From Actinomycetota bacterium (lineage in GTDB: Bacteria > Actinomycetota > Actinomycetes > Nanopelagicales > Nanopelagicaceae): DNA of 64,000 bases. Numbering within the stretch: the first letter of the stretch is position 1; the number at the start of each line of letters is the position of its first letter. The DNA lies in the NCBI GenBank assembly GCA_014377015.1, contig JACMQL010000011.1:103684-167683 (forward strand), read 5' to 3'. The notes beneath the pieces are model-generated. The model was not told the origin of the DNA and did no database searches. It worked only from the letters and a program-made list of their open reading frames with translations. Positions 45,613 to 54,455 of this stretch are shown one piece after another. Made by a program: the position numbers and the translations under genes.

Positions 45613-46551
45613 ATGACTACAGATGAAATTGTCCATGAATTGGTAATAGTGGGTTCCGGTCCAGCCGGTTACACCGCCGCGATTTACGCCGCACGAGCGC
45701 AATTGGCGCCACTTCAGTATGAGGGATCAGTGACAGCAGGTGGAGCTTTGATGAATACCACCGAAGTCGAGAACTTTCCAGGGTTTACTGACGGCATTAT
45801 GGGTCCTGACTTAATGGATGCTATGCGAAAGCAGGCAGTTCGCTTCGGGACCACTCTAGTTACAGATGACATTATTGAGATGGACCTGACGGGCAACATA
45901 AAGATTCTGAAAGATGGATCTGGTAATACCATCCGCAGCACTGCTGTAATCATGGCTATGGGTTCGGCCTATCGTGAAATTGGTTTGGAAAATGAGAAAC
46001 GTCTTTCTGGCCGTGGAGTGTCATGGTGTGCAACATGTGATGGATTCTTTTTCCGCGATCAGACGATTGCGGTTGTCGGTGGTGGAGATTCAGCAGTAGA
46101 AGAAGCGATGTTTTTAACTCGGTTTGCGAAGAAGGTAGTGCTAATTCACCGACGTGACTCTTTACGAGCTTCGAAAATTATGGCTGAAAGAGCATTGTCC
46201 AATCCCAAGATTGAAATGATGTGGAATCACGAAGTAATTGATGTTTTAGGAAAAGATAGAGTTGAGTCTTTGCAGGTTCGTAATACACAGACTGGCGAAG
46301 TATCAGTGCATCCATTCACAGGACTTTTTGTTGCAATCGGTCATTCACCGCGCAGTGAACTTGTGATCAATCAAGTGGATCTAGATTCTGATGGATATGT
46401 AAAAGTTGATGACCGCTCGACTCAAACCAACTTAAAAGGAGTGTTTGCCTGTGGCGACTTGGTAGACCATACATACCGTCAGGCGATTACCGCTGCCGGA
46501 TCGGGTTGCCAGGCCGCCTTAGATGCGGAGCGCTTTCTCGCCCATAAGTGA
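45613..46551 (+). CDS. trxB: thioredoxin reductase
   Basis: Reduces thioredoxin with NADPH through FAD. The 312 residues include [17 protein letters not shown] (FAD), the redox CATC (residues about 139-142), [13 protein letters not shown] (NADPH) and [23 protein letters not shown]. Normal length. trxA follows 76 bases downstream. Confidence 0.97.
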   Translation: MTTDEIVHELVIVGSGPAGYTAAIYAARAQLAPLQYEGSVTAGGALMNTTEVENFPGFTDGIMGPDLMDAMRKQAVRFGTTLVTDDIIEMDLTGNIKILKDGSGNTIRSTAVIMAMGSAYREIGLENEKRLSGRGVSWCATCDGFFFRDQTIAVVGGGDSAVEEAMFLTRFAKKVVLIHRRDSLRASKIMAERALSNPKIEMMWNHEVIDVLGKDRVESLQVRNTQTGEVSVHPFTGLFVAIGHSPRSELVINQVDLDSDGYVKVDDRSTQTNLKGVFACGDLVDHTYRQAITAAGSGCQAALDAERFLAHK

Positions 46552-46627
46552 GAGTTGTGTCTGATTACGGAATAAGAGTTTCCTGCCAGTATTGTTACGG
46601 GTTGGTTTATATGAAAGGAAAAAGAGC

Positions 46628-46951
46628 ATGAGCGCAACACAACCAGTTACGACTTCAACATTTGATGAGGTTGTTCTAAAGAGCAGTAAGCCTGTCCTTG
46701 TCGATTTCTGGGCAGAGTGGTGTGGACCATGCCGAGCAGTTGCTCCTATCCTTGAGGAAATCGCCAAAGAACACGGCGACAAACTCACGGTCGTTAAATT
46801 AAATACCGATGAGGAATCAGCCATCGCCATTAGGTATGGAATTACTTCGATTCCTACCCTCAATGTCTATGTAAACGGCGAAGTAGTGAAATCCATAATT
46901 GGAGCTAAACCAAAGCCGGCATTGCTTAAAGAACTCGAAGCGTATATTTAA
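46628..46951 (+). CDS. trxA: thioredoxin
   Basis: 107 residues with active site WCGPC (about residues 31-35) in VDFWAEWCGPCR and the cis-proline loop SIPTLNVY. The start is ATG 46628 with AAAGGA upstream; a longer in-frame start adds residues not seen in thioredoxins. Substrate of TrxB. Confidence 0.97.
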   Translation: MSATQPVTTSTFDEVVLKSSKPVLVDFWAEWCGPCRAVAPILEEIAKEHGDKLTVVKLNTDEESAIAIRYGITSIPTLNVYVNGEVVKSIIGAKPKPALLKELEAYI

Positions 46952-46998
46952 CTCGCTGGTTCTTTTACTACCCACCCGCGGAAACTTAGGTAACTGCA

Positions 46999-48132
46999 AT
47001 GGATGAGTTCGTACTTGGAGAAGGCGCGGGCGGGGATGTCGCAAACCATGCGATAAGCATCCTTAATCGCTTAGGGCTCCTAAATTCCCATCCAAACGTC
47101 ATCGACAAAACTGTCGTCACCGCGGTACGCGAATTCCAACAATCCCGCGGTCTCACAGTTTCGGGCGCTATCAATTCAGCCACACTGAACTCCCTCGAAG
47201 AGGCGCGCTGGAAATTGGGAGAGCGCTCTCTCATCTATGTGCCATCTATACAGATGCGAGGCGATGATGTCGCTGTACTTCAAACTCGTTTGACTGAAAT
47301 GGGTTTCGACTGCGGAAGAGTCGATGGTGTATTCGGGCTTCGCACTGAACACGCGGTGCAGGAATTTCAAAAGTCTGTCGGAGTCAAGGTTGATGGCAAG
47401 TGTGGGCCGGCGACAATCACCGCATTCATGCGCCTCACTCGCACTGTTTCGGGCGGGGTGCCTTCTATATTGAGAGACATTGCAGTGCGCCGAAATAGCG
47501 GACCTTCATTAGCTAATAAAATTATCGTCCTCGACCCTAGTTGTGGCGACGACTCCCATGGAATTTGCGCTAATGGAGTCGAAGAGTCCGAGATTGTTTT
47601 TGATGTGGCGCAAAGGTTGGAAGGACGTCTTCTCGCACTCGGGGTAAGCGTTTTTCTTACTCGTGGAACGTCCAGCGTTCCATCCGAAGTGGAGCGCATA
47701 GCCTTTGCTAATGAAAACAGCGCCGACTTAATCGTCTCCTTTCATGTGGATGAATATCCAAATGAACTAGCTCATGGCGTTGCCACGTATTACTACGGAA
47801 GCCAAGCCCATGGAATTCATTCCGTAGTAGGTGAGCGATTCGCCTCCCTTGTCCAGCGAGAAATCAGCGCAAGAACCGATCTTTTGAATTGCCGATCCCA
47901 TCCCAAGACATGGGATCTTCTTCGACTGACAAAGTCGCCAACAGTGAGGATTGATCTTGGGTATCTCACAAATCCTGGTGATGCTGAAAGGTTGGGGCGA
48001 CCTGAGTTTCGAGATGTGGTTGCAGAGGCCGTCGTGATTGCTATACAACGGCTTTATCTTGCATCTGAAGATGATGCAAAAACGGGTACTCTCCATATAT
48101 CTGATCTTCGAAAAGCCGGATTGCGACGGTAA
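46999..48132 (+). CDS. cwlM: CwlM-like N-acetylmuramoyl-L-alanine amidase homologue, active site altered
   Basis: 377 residues: two PG_binding_1 repeats (about 10-65 and 80-140), then an Amidase_3 domain. No signal peptide, so it is cytoplasmic, like mycobacterial CwlM, which regulates MurA rather than cutting wall. The domain keeps a Glu in GVEESEI and His in SFHVDE, but the first zinc His of the normal DPGHGG reads DPSCGDD and the catalytic Glu region reads VRIDLGYLTN, with Asp for Glu. A regulatory, non-enzymatic role is likely. Position between trxA and the par genes matches mycobacteria. Confidence 0.85.
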   Translation: MDEFVLGEGAGGDVANHAISILNRLGLLNSHPNVIDKTVVTAVREFQQSRGLTVSGAINSATLNSLEEARWKLGERSLIYVPSIQMRGDDVAVLQTRLTEMGFDCGRVDGVFGLRTEHAVQEFQKSVGVKVDGKCGPATITAFMRLTRTVSGGVPSILRDIAVRRNSGPSLANKIIVLDPSCGDDSHGICANGVEESEIVFDVAQRLEGRLLALGVSVFLTRGTSSVPSEVERIAFANENSADLIVSFHVDEYPNELAHGVATYYYGSQAHGIHSVVGERFASLVQREISARTDLLNCRSHPKTWDLLRLTKSPTVRIDLGYLTNPGDAERLGRPEFRDVVAEAVVIAIQRLYLASEDDAKTGTLHISDLRKAGLRR

Positions 48133-48199
48133 TTCGACCGACCTTTCCCACCGAGAATCAGGCGAGCGTCTCACTCGCGAATTGTGGGAGACTTACTGA

Positions 48200-49465
48200 A
48201 TGTCGTCACTATCTTCGCGCTATCAAACAGGTGACCCTCAGCATCTTGAGAAACGGTTTGCTTCACGAGCGGCGGGTATGCAAGCTAGCGAAATTCGCTC
48301 GCTCTTTGCCGTCGCATCTCGTCCAGAGATTGTTTCTCTAGCTGGAGGAATGCCCAACCTGTCGGCCCTGCCAATGGAGATGATGGCCTCCGTTGTCGAG
48401 AAACTGATTCTTACAAACGGCGCAGAAGCACTTCAATACGGCAGCGGACAAGGCCACCCGAAATTGCGTGAGCAAATTTGCGAGGTGATGGCTCTCGAAG
48501 GAATTCGCGCCAACCCAGACGACGTGATTGTCACAACTGGATCGCAACAAGCCCTTGATTTAATTTCAAGAATATTTATCGACCCGGGTGATGTTGTCTT
48601 GGTTGAGGCTCCCTCCTATGTAGGAGCTCTAGGAACTTTTCGTCAATATGAGGCTCAAGTAGTTCATGTGGCCATGGACGATCAAGGAATGATCCCTGAA
48701 GCCCTTCGTCAAGCGATAACAAGTGTGCGAGCCGCTGGTCGAAAGATTAAGTTTTTGTATTTGATTCCTAATTACCAAAATCCGACAGGGGTTCTACTCC
48801 CAGCAGATCGACGCTCTGAGATATTGGAGATTTGTCGGAGTGAAGAAATCTTTGTTGTTGAAGACAACCCGTACGGCCTATTGGGATTCGACAAACCTTC
48901 ACCCAATGCGATGCGTGCTGAAGATTCGGAAAATGTTATCTACCTCGGTTCATTCTCTAAAACTATTGCGGCTGGTCTACGAGTCGGTTGGGCTCTCGTT
49001 CCTCCATCACTGAAAGAGAAGATTGTTATCGCTAGCGAGTCGTCCATTCTCTGCCCATCGAATTTTACGCAACTGACAATCTCTAACTATCTTGCCGATC
49101 AACCTTGGCGCGATCAGATTGCCTCATTCTGCGAACTGTATAAAGTTCGTAGAGATGCCATGCTCGAATCTTTGGAACAGCACTTTCCCGCGTCCGCAAC
49201 GTGGACAAAACCTGGTGGAGGTTTTTACGTCTGGGTTAATTTGCCGCCAGAAATCGATACAAAATTGATGATGCCTAAGGCAATTGTTGCCAAGGTGGCA
49301 TACGTACCTGGCACTGCTTTTTATGCCGACGGATTTGGCTCGTGGGCTATGCGATTGTCATACTGCCATCCAACTCCGGAAAGAATCCGTGAAGGTGTAA
49401 AAGCTTTAGCAGGAGTAGTGAAGCAAGAAATTGCTCGTAGAAGTACACCTTCTGAACTCTCTTAA
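48200..49465 (+). CDS. PLP-dependent class I/II aminotransferase
   Basis: 421 residues, fold type I. PLP contacts: TGSQQALDLI, LIPNYQNPTGVLL, EDNPYG and the lysine in SFSKTIAAGLRVGW. The closest described groups are the 2-aminoadipate/kynurenine aminotransferases; amino-acid substrate not determinable. GGGAGA lies upstream of the ATG. Ends eight bases before the convergent parB stop. Confidence 0.88.
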   Translation: MSSLSSRYQTGDPQHLEKRFASRAAGMQASEIRSLFAVASRPEIVSLAGGMPNLSALPMEMMASVVEKLILTNGAEALQYGSGQGHPKLREQICEVMALEGIRANPDDVIVTTGSQQALDLISRIFIDPGDVVLVEAPSYVGALGTFRQYEAQVVHVAMDDQGMIPEALRQAITSVRAAGRKIKFLYLIPNYQNPTGVLLPADRRSEILEICRSEEIFVVEDNPYGLLGFDKPSPNAMRAEDSENVIYLGSFSKTIAAGLRVGWALVPPSLKEKIVIASESSILCPSNFTQLTISNYLADQPWRDQIASFCELYKVRRDAMLESLEQHFPASATWTKPGGGFYVWVNLPPEIDTKLMMPKAIVAKVAYVPGTAFYADGFGSWAMRLSYCHPTPERIREGVKALAGVVKQEIARRSTPSELS

Positions 49466-49473
49466 TAAAGAGA

Positions 49474-50331
49474 CTACTTCTCTAATATTGCAGAAATTCT
49501 CGCGAGATCCGACTCTCCAGAAAATTCAATAACTATCTTTCCTTTTGATTTTCCTGATTGAACACTTACTCGAGTGTCAAAAATATCCGACAAATGATCA
49601 GATAATTCATCAAAATGTCGCGGCCCACTTACGTTTTTTCTCTTTTTCTTCTCTAGTGAAACACCAGTAACGACAATCTCCTCAGTTGCTCTAACACTCA
49701 ATCCTTCCGCAACGATTCGATTGGCCAACTCTTCAATATCTCTCTCGTTAAGTAACGCAAGCAGAGCTCGTGCATGACCAGCAGAAATCACTCCCGTCGC
49801 GACTTTTCGTTGGACTGAGGCAGGAAGATTCAACAATCGAATTGTGTTTGTTAAATGAGGTCGCGATTTACCTATTCGATTTGCCAATTCTTCATGAGTG
49901 CAGTTGAAATCATTAAGAAGTTGTGAGTACGCAGCTCCTTCCTCCAAAGGATTTAATTGGCTGCGGTGAATATTCTCAATCAACGCTTCACGAAGTAATT
50001 CATTGTCATTGGTCTGCCGGATGATCACAGGAATATGTGTAAGACCTGCAGCCTTAGCGGCGCGGAAACGGCGCTCACCCATGATGAGCTCGTAGCGTCC
50101 ATTCGCAACTTCCCGAACAACAGGTGGTTGCAACAACCCGACTTCTTTAATGGACTCAGTTAACTCGCGCAGCGCCTCTTCATCAAAGAATGTCCTGGGT
50201 TGTTTTGGGTTGGGAGAGATTGAATCGATTGCCACTTCATTTTGTTGCGCAACTTCATAACCGAAGACCGTGAGTGAAGCGGGTATCAATGCATCCAGAT
50301 TTGTTCCGAGACCACCTCTTTTTGCACTCAT
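49474..50331 (-). CDS. parB: chromosome partition protein ParB
   Basis: CTP-dependent clamp that loads at parS and spreads. The 285 residues contain the N-terminal CTPase motif ELIMGERRFRAAK, ENIHRSQLNPLEEG, and a helix-turn-helix (THEELANRIGKSRPHLTNTIRLL). The C-terminal dimerisation domain follows a basic linker. Four-base overlap with parA. Two parS-like sites lie just upstream. Confidence 0.96.
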   Translation of the reverse strand: MSAKRGGLGTNLDALIPASLTVFGYEVAQQNEVAIDSISPNPKQPRTFFDEEALRELTESIKEVGLLQPPVVREVANGRYELIMGERRFRAAKAAGLTHIPVIIRQTNDNELLREALIENIHRSQLNPLEEGAAYSQLLNDFNCTHEELANRIGKSRPHLTNTIRLLNLPASVQRKVATGVISAGHARALLALLNERDIEELANRIVAEGLSVRATEEIVVTGVSLEKKKRKNVSGPRHFDELSDHLSDIFDTRVSVQSGKSKGKIVIEFSGESDLARISAILEK

Positions 50332-51281
50332 GCGCTTTCCCCTTTTTTATAATTGATATTCACGACATTTGAATTGAATCCTTTGCCGCGATCAGCAATT
50401 TCCTTAGCAATCTGCATATACGCCAGCGCACCTGGAGACATTGGGTCGTATGTCATAACCGTCTGACCGTATGAAGGAGCTTCAGAAATCCTCACTGCGC
50501 GCGGAACAGGGATATCTATGAGTTCGTGCGGAAAATGCGAACGCACACTGTCCGCCACATCATTGGCTAAACGAGTTCGCCCATCGAACATTGTTAGAAC
50601 AATCGTTGAGAGTTTGAGATCTGGATTGAGGCGCTTCTTGACTACTGAATATGTCTCAAGCAATTGGGTTAAACCCTCGAGCGCGTAATATTCACACTGA
50701 ATTGGAATTAACAGTTCCCGAGCAGCAGCCAACGCATTAACCGTAAGGAGTCCCAAACTAGGAGGGCAGTCAATCAAGATGTAGTCATAAGCCAAATCTT
50801 GGGCAGCCCTCGACTGAGTTAACTCCGCTATTGCCTCTTTTAGTCGAAGTTCTCGAGCGACAATGGAAACTAGATTGATCTCCGCCTGTGCAAGAGCGGT
50901 ATTTGAGGAAATGCATTCAAGGTGAGGAAATCCGGCCACCTTTTGCACCACTGAATCAATGGTTGCGGTTCCCATGAGAACTTCATAAATTCCGTTATTG
51001 GCTAAGTGTGGAACACCCAGCGCGGTACTTGCATTGCCTTGTGGATCTAAATCAATTACCAGCGTCCGTAAACCACCCATAGCAAGGGCTGCCGCAATAT
51101 TTACAGTCGTGGTGGTCTTTCCGACGCCACCTTTTTGGTTAGAGACGGAAAAAATCCGAGTCTGCGTCGGCTTTTCAAAAGGCTCTTTTAAACGTCGCAC
51201 TCCCACGACCGCGCGACTAGCCGGACTAGCGGGACTCGGCGCGCTTTGAGTCGGCGTTGATGTTTCACGTGAATCATTCAC
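50328..51281 (-). CDS. parA: chromosome partition ATPase ParA
   Basis: 317 residues; deviant Walker A KGGVGKTTT, switch DLDPQGNAS, and IDCPPSLGLL. A Ser/Pro-rich N-terminal tail of about 40 residues precedes the ATPase. GTG start. Acts with ParB to segregate origins. A parS-like sequence lies within its first codons. Confidence 0.96.
   Translation of the reverse strand: MNDSRETSTPTQSAPSPASPASRAVVGVRRLKEPFEKPTQTRIFSVSNQKGGVGKTTTTVNIAAALAMGGLRTLVIDLDPQGNASTALGVPHLANNGIYEVLMGTATIDSVVQKVAGFPHLECISSNTALAQAEINLVSIVARELRLKEAIAELTQSRAAQDLAYDYILIDCPPSLGLLTVNALAAARELLIPIQCEYYALEGLTQLLETYSVVKKRLNPDLKLSTIVLTMFDGRTRLANDVADSVRSHFPHELIDIPVPRAVRISEAPSYGQTVMTYDPMSPGALAYMQIAKEIADRGKGFNSNVVNINYKKGESA
51261..51276. 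promoter_or_regulatory. parS-like site inside the parA start
   Basis: TGTTTCACGTGAATCA; the known consensus is TGTTTCACGTGAAACA, so one of 16 positions differs. Confidence 0.75.
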
Positions 51282-51290
51282 AGGGATTAG

Positions 51291-51887
51291 TCAAGCACTT
51301 TTTTTGAGGGAAATAACCCGCCCAATGGTCAGGCCTGCGAGATAAATTTCATGAAGTTCCGCCTGAACCACACCTGCGGCTTCAACAGCAGCGCTCTCCC
51401 CTTTGATTGCCAGGAGTTGGCCCCCCTTCTTGAGCAAATGCCAACTCATTTTCTTCAATTTATCCAGCGGTGCCACCGCCCGCGCCGTCACAACATCGGC
51501 TTTAATCTTGAAATCCTCGGCGCGTCCTCGGAGGACAACTATCCCTAGCCCCTCGACTGCTTCAGTTAGAAAGTCAACCCGGCGTTGGAGGGGTTCAATG
51601 AGGGTCATCTGAATATCTGGGCGGGCGAGCGCGATTGGAATTCCTGGCAAGCCAGCGCCAGAACCGATATCAATCACTTCCGCCCCTTGTGGGATTAAAG
51701 AAATAACCGGGAGCGAGTTGAAGATGTGCCGTTCCCAGATGCGCTCTCCTTCACGCGGTCCAATAAGACCCCGTAACGCTCCTTGATCGGCTAAAAAATC
51801 TGCATAGCGATGGATCTCTGCACCTTTATTGGGGAAGTAACGCTCAATAAGGGTTTCACGTGAAACATGGGCTTCGGACGAGGTAAT
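51291..51887 (-). CDS. rsmG: 16S rRNA m7G527 methyltransferase RsmG, ATT start
   Basis: Methylates G527 of 16S rRNA using SAM. The SAM loop VIDIGSGAGLPGIPIAL and the N-terminal substrate region (DFLADQGALRGLIGPREG, IWERHIFNSL) are both present. The full family length of 198 residues has no ATG, GTG or TTG in the needed place: the frame opens at 51890 after a stop, and ATT at 51887 has AGGAAG seven bases upstream. A later GTG near 51677 would cut off the conserved N-terminus. Start at ATT is therefore proposed. Confidence 0.88.
   Translation of the reverse strand: MTSSEAHVSRETLIERYFPNKGAEIHRYADFLADQGALRGLIGPREGERIWERHIFNSLPVISLIPQGAEVIDIGSGAGLPGIPIALARPDIQMTLIEPLQRRVDFLTEAVEGLGIVVLRGRAEDFKIKADVVTARAVAPLDKLKKMSWHLLKKGGQLLAIKGESAAVEAAGVVQAELHEIYLAGLTIGRVISLKKSA
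51852..51867. promoter_or_regulatory. parS-like site in the rsmG 5' end
   Basis: GGTTTCACGTGAAACA, one mismatch (first base) to the 16-base parS consensus; the 14-base palindrome core is perfect. Confidence 0.8.
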
Positions 51888-51898
51888 TGTTCAGCTTC

Positions 51899-52423
51899 CT
51901 ACTCGGCCGGGAAAATAATGACACAACGCTCTGGGTCTTCACCCTCAGATTCACTAGTTAGACCAAGGTCTTGAATTGTGTCGTGAATAATCTTTCTTTC
52001 AAAAGCGTTCATCGGTGCCAACTTAAGAGAGGCATTCGTTGAAGTGACCTCGTCGGCGCTCTCTTGAGCGAGTTTGCGCAGTTCCGCCTTACGTCCAGCA
52101 CGAAAACCGTCAATATCGAGCATTAAACGACTTCGATCCCCTGTCGAGGTCTGCACAGCTAGGCGCGTCAGTTCCTGAATCGCATCTAGAACTTCGCCAT
52201 TGGGACCCACAAGGTGGTGCAATTTGCCGCCCACCACAGCCAGAGAGGCTCGATCATTCTCTACATCAATATCGATATCCCCATCAAGGTCAGTGATATC
52301 AAGCAAACCCTCGAGGTAATCGGCAGCAATATCCCCCTCTTCCTCAAGTTTAGCAAGCAGGGAAATTGAACCTCCTTCGCGGACATTCTCTGTCGTCTCT
52401 TCTGCTTTATTTAGATCGCTCAT
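51899..52423 (-). CDS. jag: RNA-binding protein Jag/KhpB (KH and R3H domains)
   Basis: 174 residues: acidic N-terminus, KH-like domain with GPNGEVLDAIQELTRLAV, and R3H domain with APMNAFERKIIHDTIQDLGLTSESEG. Always near yidC; roles in cell-wall and RNA regulation. AAGGAG upstream of the ATG. Confidence 0.95.
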   Translation of the reverse strand: MSDLNKAEETTENVREGGSISLLAKLEEEGDIAADYLEGLLDITDLDGDIDIDVENDRASLAVVGGKLHHLVGPNGEVLDAIQELTRLAVQTSTGDRSRLMLDIDGFRAGRKAELRKLAQESADEVTSTNASLKLAPMNAFERKIIHDTIQDLGLTSESEGEDPERCVIIFPAE

Positions 52424-52507
52424 GTTGTACTCCTTATACCCTTTCGACGGATTTGTCGTATTTGTAGGGTTTGACTGTTTTAATAGTATTTGTCGGAAAT
52501 GTTAGGG

Positions 52508-53422
52508 TTACTTCTTTTTCTTATTCTTCTTCTTGTTTGGTTGCTGGCGTTGGCCCTTAACTTCCGGCGCAGGGGTCTGCTCTTCCGGCGCACTCTCCTG
52601 CGGCAATGGCGTTCCAGCCTTCTGGGCTCGCTTTGCTTGCAACTCTAGGAATGCTGGAGAGCCCGGAGTCGGATTGCGTTTAATGACGTAATACTGCTGA
52701 CCCCATGTCCAGAGATTTGTTGTCGACCAGTAGATCAAAACTCCGATAGGAAAATTAACACCAGAGATCGCAAAGATCACAGGAAATGCGTACAACATAA
52801 TTTTTTGCTGTTGCAACATCATGTTGTTGCTTGAGTCCATCTTCGGCATTCCCTTAACCATCAACTGTCGCTGTGTGGTGAAGGTTGTAATAGACATGAA
52901 GGCGATCAATATCACTGTAACTATCTTCACAGTGGTATTGGTGGTGCCAAGGAAAGTTTCTGAAATCGGTGCACCAAAGATTTTCGCTTGCGCTGCATTC
53001 GCAACATCAGCTTGTGTTAGAACGCCGTGCGGAACTGGAGGATTCTTTCCGATTCCATTGAGCACTGTGAACAATGCAAAAAAGATCGGGGCTTGCGCAA
53101 GGATGGGAAAACATGACGCCAAAGGATTTGTCTTGTGTTCTTTGTATAACTTCATCATTTCTTCCGACTGCTTCTGACGGTCGTCTTTATGTTTGGCTTG
53201 AATCGCCTTCAAATGCGGTTGTAGCGCAGTCAGTGCCCGTTGGCTTTTGATTTGTTTTACAAACAACGGAATTAAAAGAATACGTATCAGAATTACAAGG
53301 CCGATGATTGAAAGAGCCCATGAGGTGCCACTTGTTGGCGAAAAGATCGGCGACACCAATTTGTGGATTGACATAATGACCCAAGAAACAGCGATATATA
53401 AGGGGTTTAGGATTGAACTCAT
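52508..53422 (-). CDS. yidC: membrane protein insertase YidC/Oxa1
   Basis: 304 residues with five membrane helices and no large periplasmic domain, as in Gram-positives. The family block [30 protein letters not shown] is at about residues 65-95. The C-terminus is a lysine-rich tail (KKKNKKKK) for ribosome contact. Overlaps yidD by four bases. Confidence 0.96.
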   Translation of the reverse strand: MSSILNPLYIAVSWVIMSIHKLVSPIFSPTSGTSWALSIIGLVILIRILLIPLFVKQIKSQRALTALQPHLKAIQAKHKDDRQKQSEEMMKLYKEHKTNPLASCFPILAQAPIFFALFTVLNGIGKNPPVPHGVLTQADVANAAQAKIFGAPISETFLGTTNTTVKIVTVILIAFMSITTFTTQRQLMVKGMPKMDSSNNMMLQQQKIMLYAFPVIFAISGVNFPIGVLIYWSTTNLWTWGQQYYVIKRNPTPGSPAFLELQAKRAQKAGTPLPQESAPEEQTPAPEVKGQRQQPNKKKNKKKK

Positions 53423-53691
53423 TGAGTTTCGCCTTTACTTACTAGAGTGCTTACTGGGGTCTGCAATCGAGATGCAGAATTCGAATTTGGAACATAATCG
53501 ACGCCGCCATATGACCAAGGGTTGCAACGAAGCAATCGCCACACGGCCATAAAGACACCTTTTACTCCATGTGTAGAAATTGCCGTGGCCGCGTATGAAG
53601 AACATGATGGGTAGTACTTACACCGTGGTGGAAACATAGGTGAGATCCATTTTTGATACATTTTTATGAATCCAACAAGCAGCGCCTTCAT
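53419..53691 (-). CDS. yidD: membrane protein insertion efficiency factor YidD
   Basis: 90 residues with the invariant [20 protein letters not shown] and the CNPW motif. Overlaps rnpA and yidC by four bases each. Confidence 0.96.
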   Translation of the reverse strand: MKALLVGFIKMYQKWISPMFPPRCKYYPSCSSYAATAISTHGVKGVFMAVWRLLRCNPWSYGGVDYVPNSNSASRLQTPVSTLVSKGETQ

Positions 53692-54032
53692 TGAGATATC
53701 GCCGATTTCTCTAGTAATTTTTTAATTGTTACATTCATTTCTGTATGAAGATCCGCCTTGGACGAATTCGGAAGGGCCCGAACCACGACAAGTGAACCAC
53801 TAGGAAATGCCGACATATGATCACGCAAACTATGTCTGATTTTGCGAGCAACTCGATGGCGCACAACAGAGCCGCCGACAGATTTGCCAATGATTAATCC
53901 GAAACGCGCAGGCGCAACTTCTTTGGTGGAATATAAGTAGAGCACCAAGGATTTGCTTATTAGGCGAAGACCACTTTTAGTTGTACGGGCAAAATCACTT
54001 GGTGAAATTAAGCGAGCGTGGCGCGGAAGCAC
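53688..54032 (-). CDS. rnpA: ribonuclease P protein component
   Basis: 114 residues with the signature [20 protein letters not shown]. Protein partner of the RNase P RNA that matures tRNA 5' ends. GTG start nine bases after rpmH. Confidence 0.96.
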   Translation of the reverse strand: MLPRHARLISPSDFARTTKSGLRLISKSLVLYLYSTKEVAPARFGLIIGKSVGGSVVRHRVARKIRHSLRDHMSAFPSGSLVVVRALPNSSKADLHTEMNVTIKKLLEKSAISQ

Positions 54033-54041
54033 TGTCTCTTA

Positions 54042-54179
54042 TTACGCTGAGAGACGAGCGCGACCCTTAGCCCGGCGAGCTGCAAGAACAGCACGACCTG
54101 CTCGAGTGGCCATACGGGCGCGGAAGCCATGCTTTTTGGCTCGCCGACGTACGTTCGGCTGGAAAGTGCGCTTGGTCAT
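54042..54179 (-). CDS. rpmH: 50S ribosomal protein L34
   Basis: A 45-residue basic protein reading [19 protein letters not shown] and ending GRARLSA, the universal L34 sequence. It is followed by rnpA and transcribed away from dnaA. Confidence 0.98.
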   Translation of the reverse strand: MTKRTFQPNVRRRAKKHGFRARMATRAGRAVLAARRAKGRARLSA

Positions 54180-54455
54180 GAGAACTCCTTGAAAATCTAT
54201 AAAAAATCAATTAATGAGAATGAGGAGGTAACGGTAGAGGTCTGGGGATAAAAGGGTCAAACTGAAGTCAATCTCAAGGGGAGGCAGTTAAATCGATCGG
54301 AAATATAAGTTCTTGTGGATAACTACTTGCTTTTCTGCTCCTTTGCCTCTACTTTTCCAACATCGTCCACAGGCTCAGCCACTAAGAAGGCTCAACCTAG
54401 AGTTTAGACCACAGGATGTGGATAACTTTGTGGATAACTTTTGAGAGGGTGTGGT
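54180..54455. other. rpmH-dnaA intergenic region with DnaA boxes
   Basis: 276 bases. DnaA-box cores on the plus strand: TTGTGGATAA at 54313-54322, TGTGGATAA at 54417-54425, TTGTGGATAA at 54428-54437; a weaker GTCCACAGG at 54365. The last two lie just before the dnaA Shine-Dalgarno site, so DnaA probably represses its own gene. Confidence 0.75.

Noticed and set aside
51291..51677. Short rsmG from GTG 51677
   Set aside because: It would remove about 70 residues conserved in the family, all present in frame upstream.
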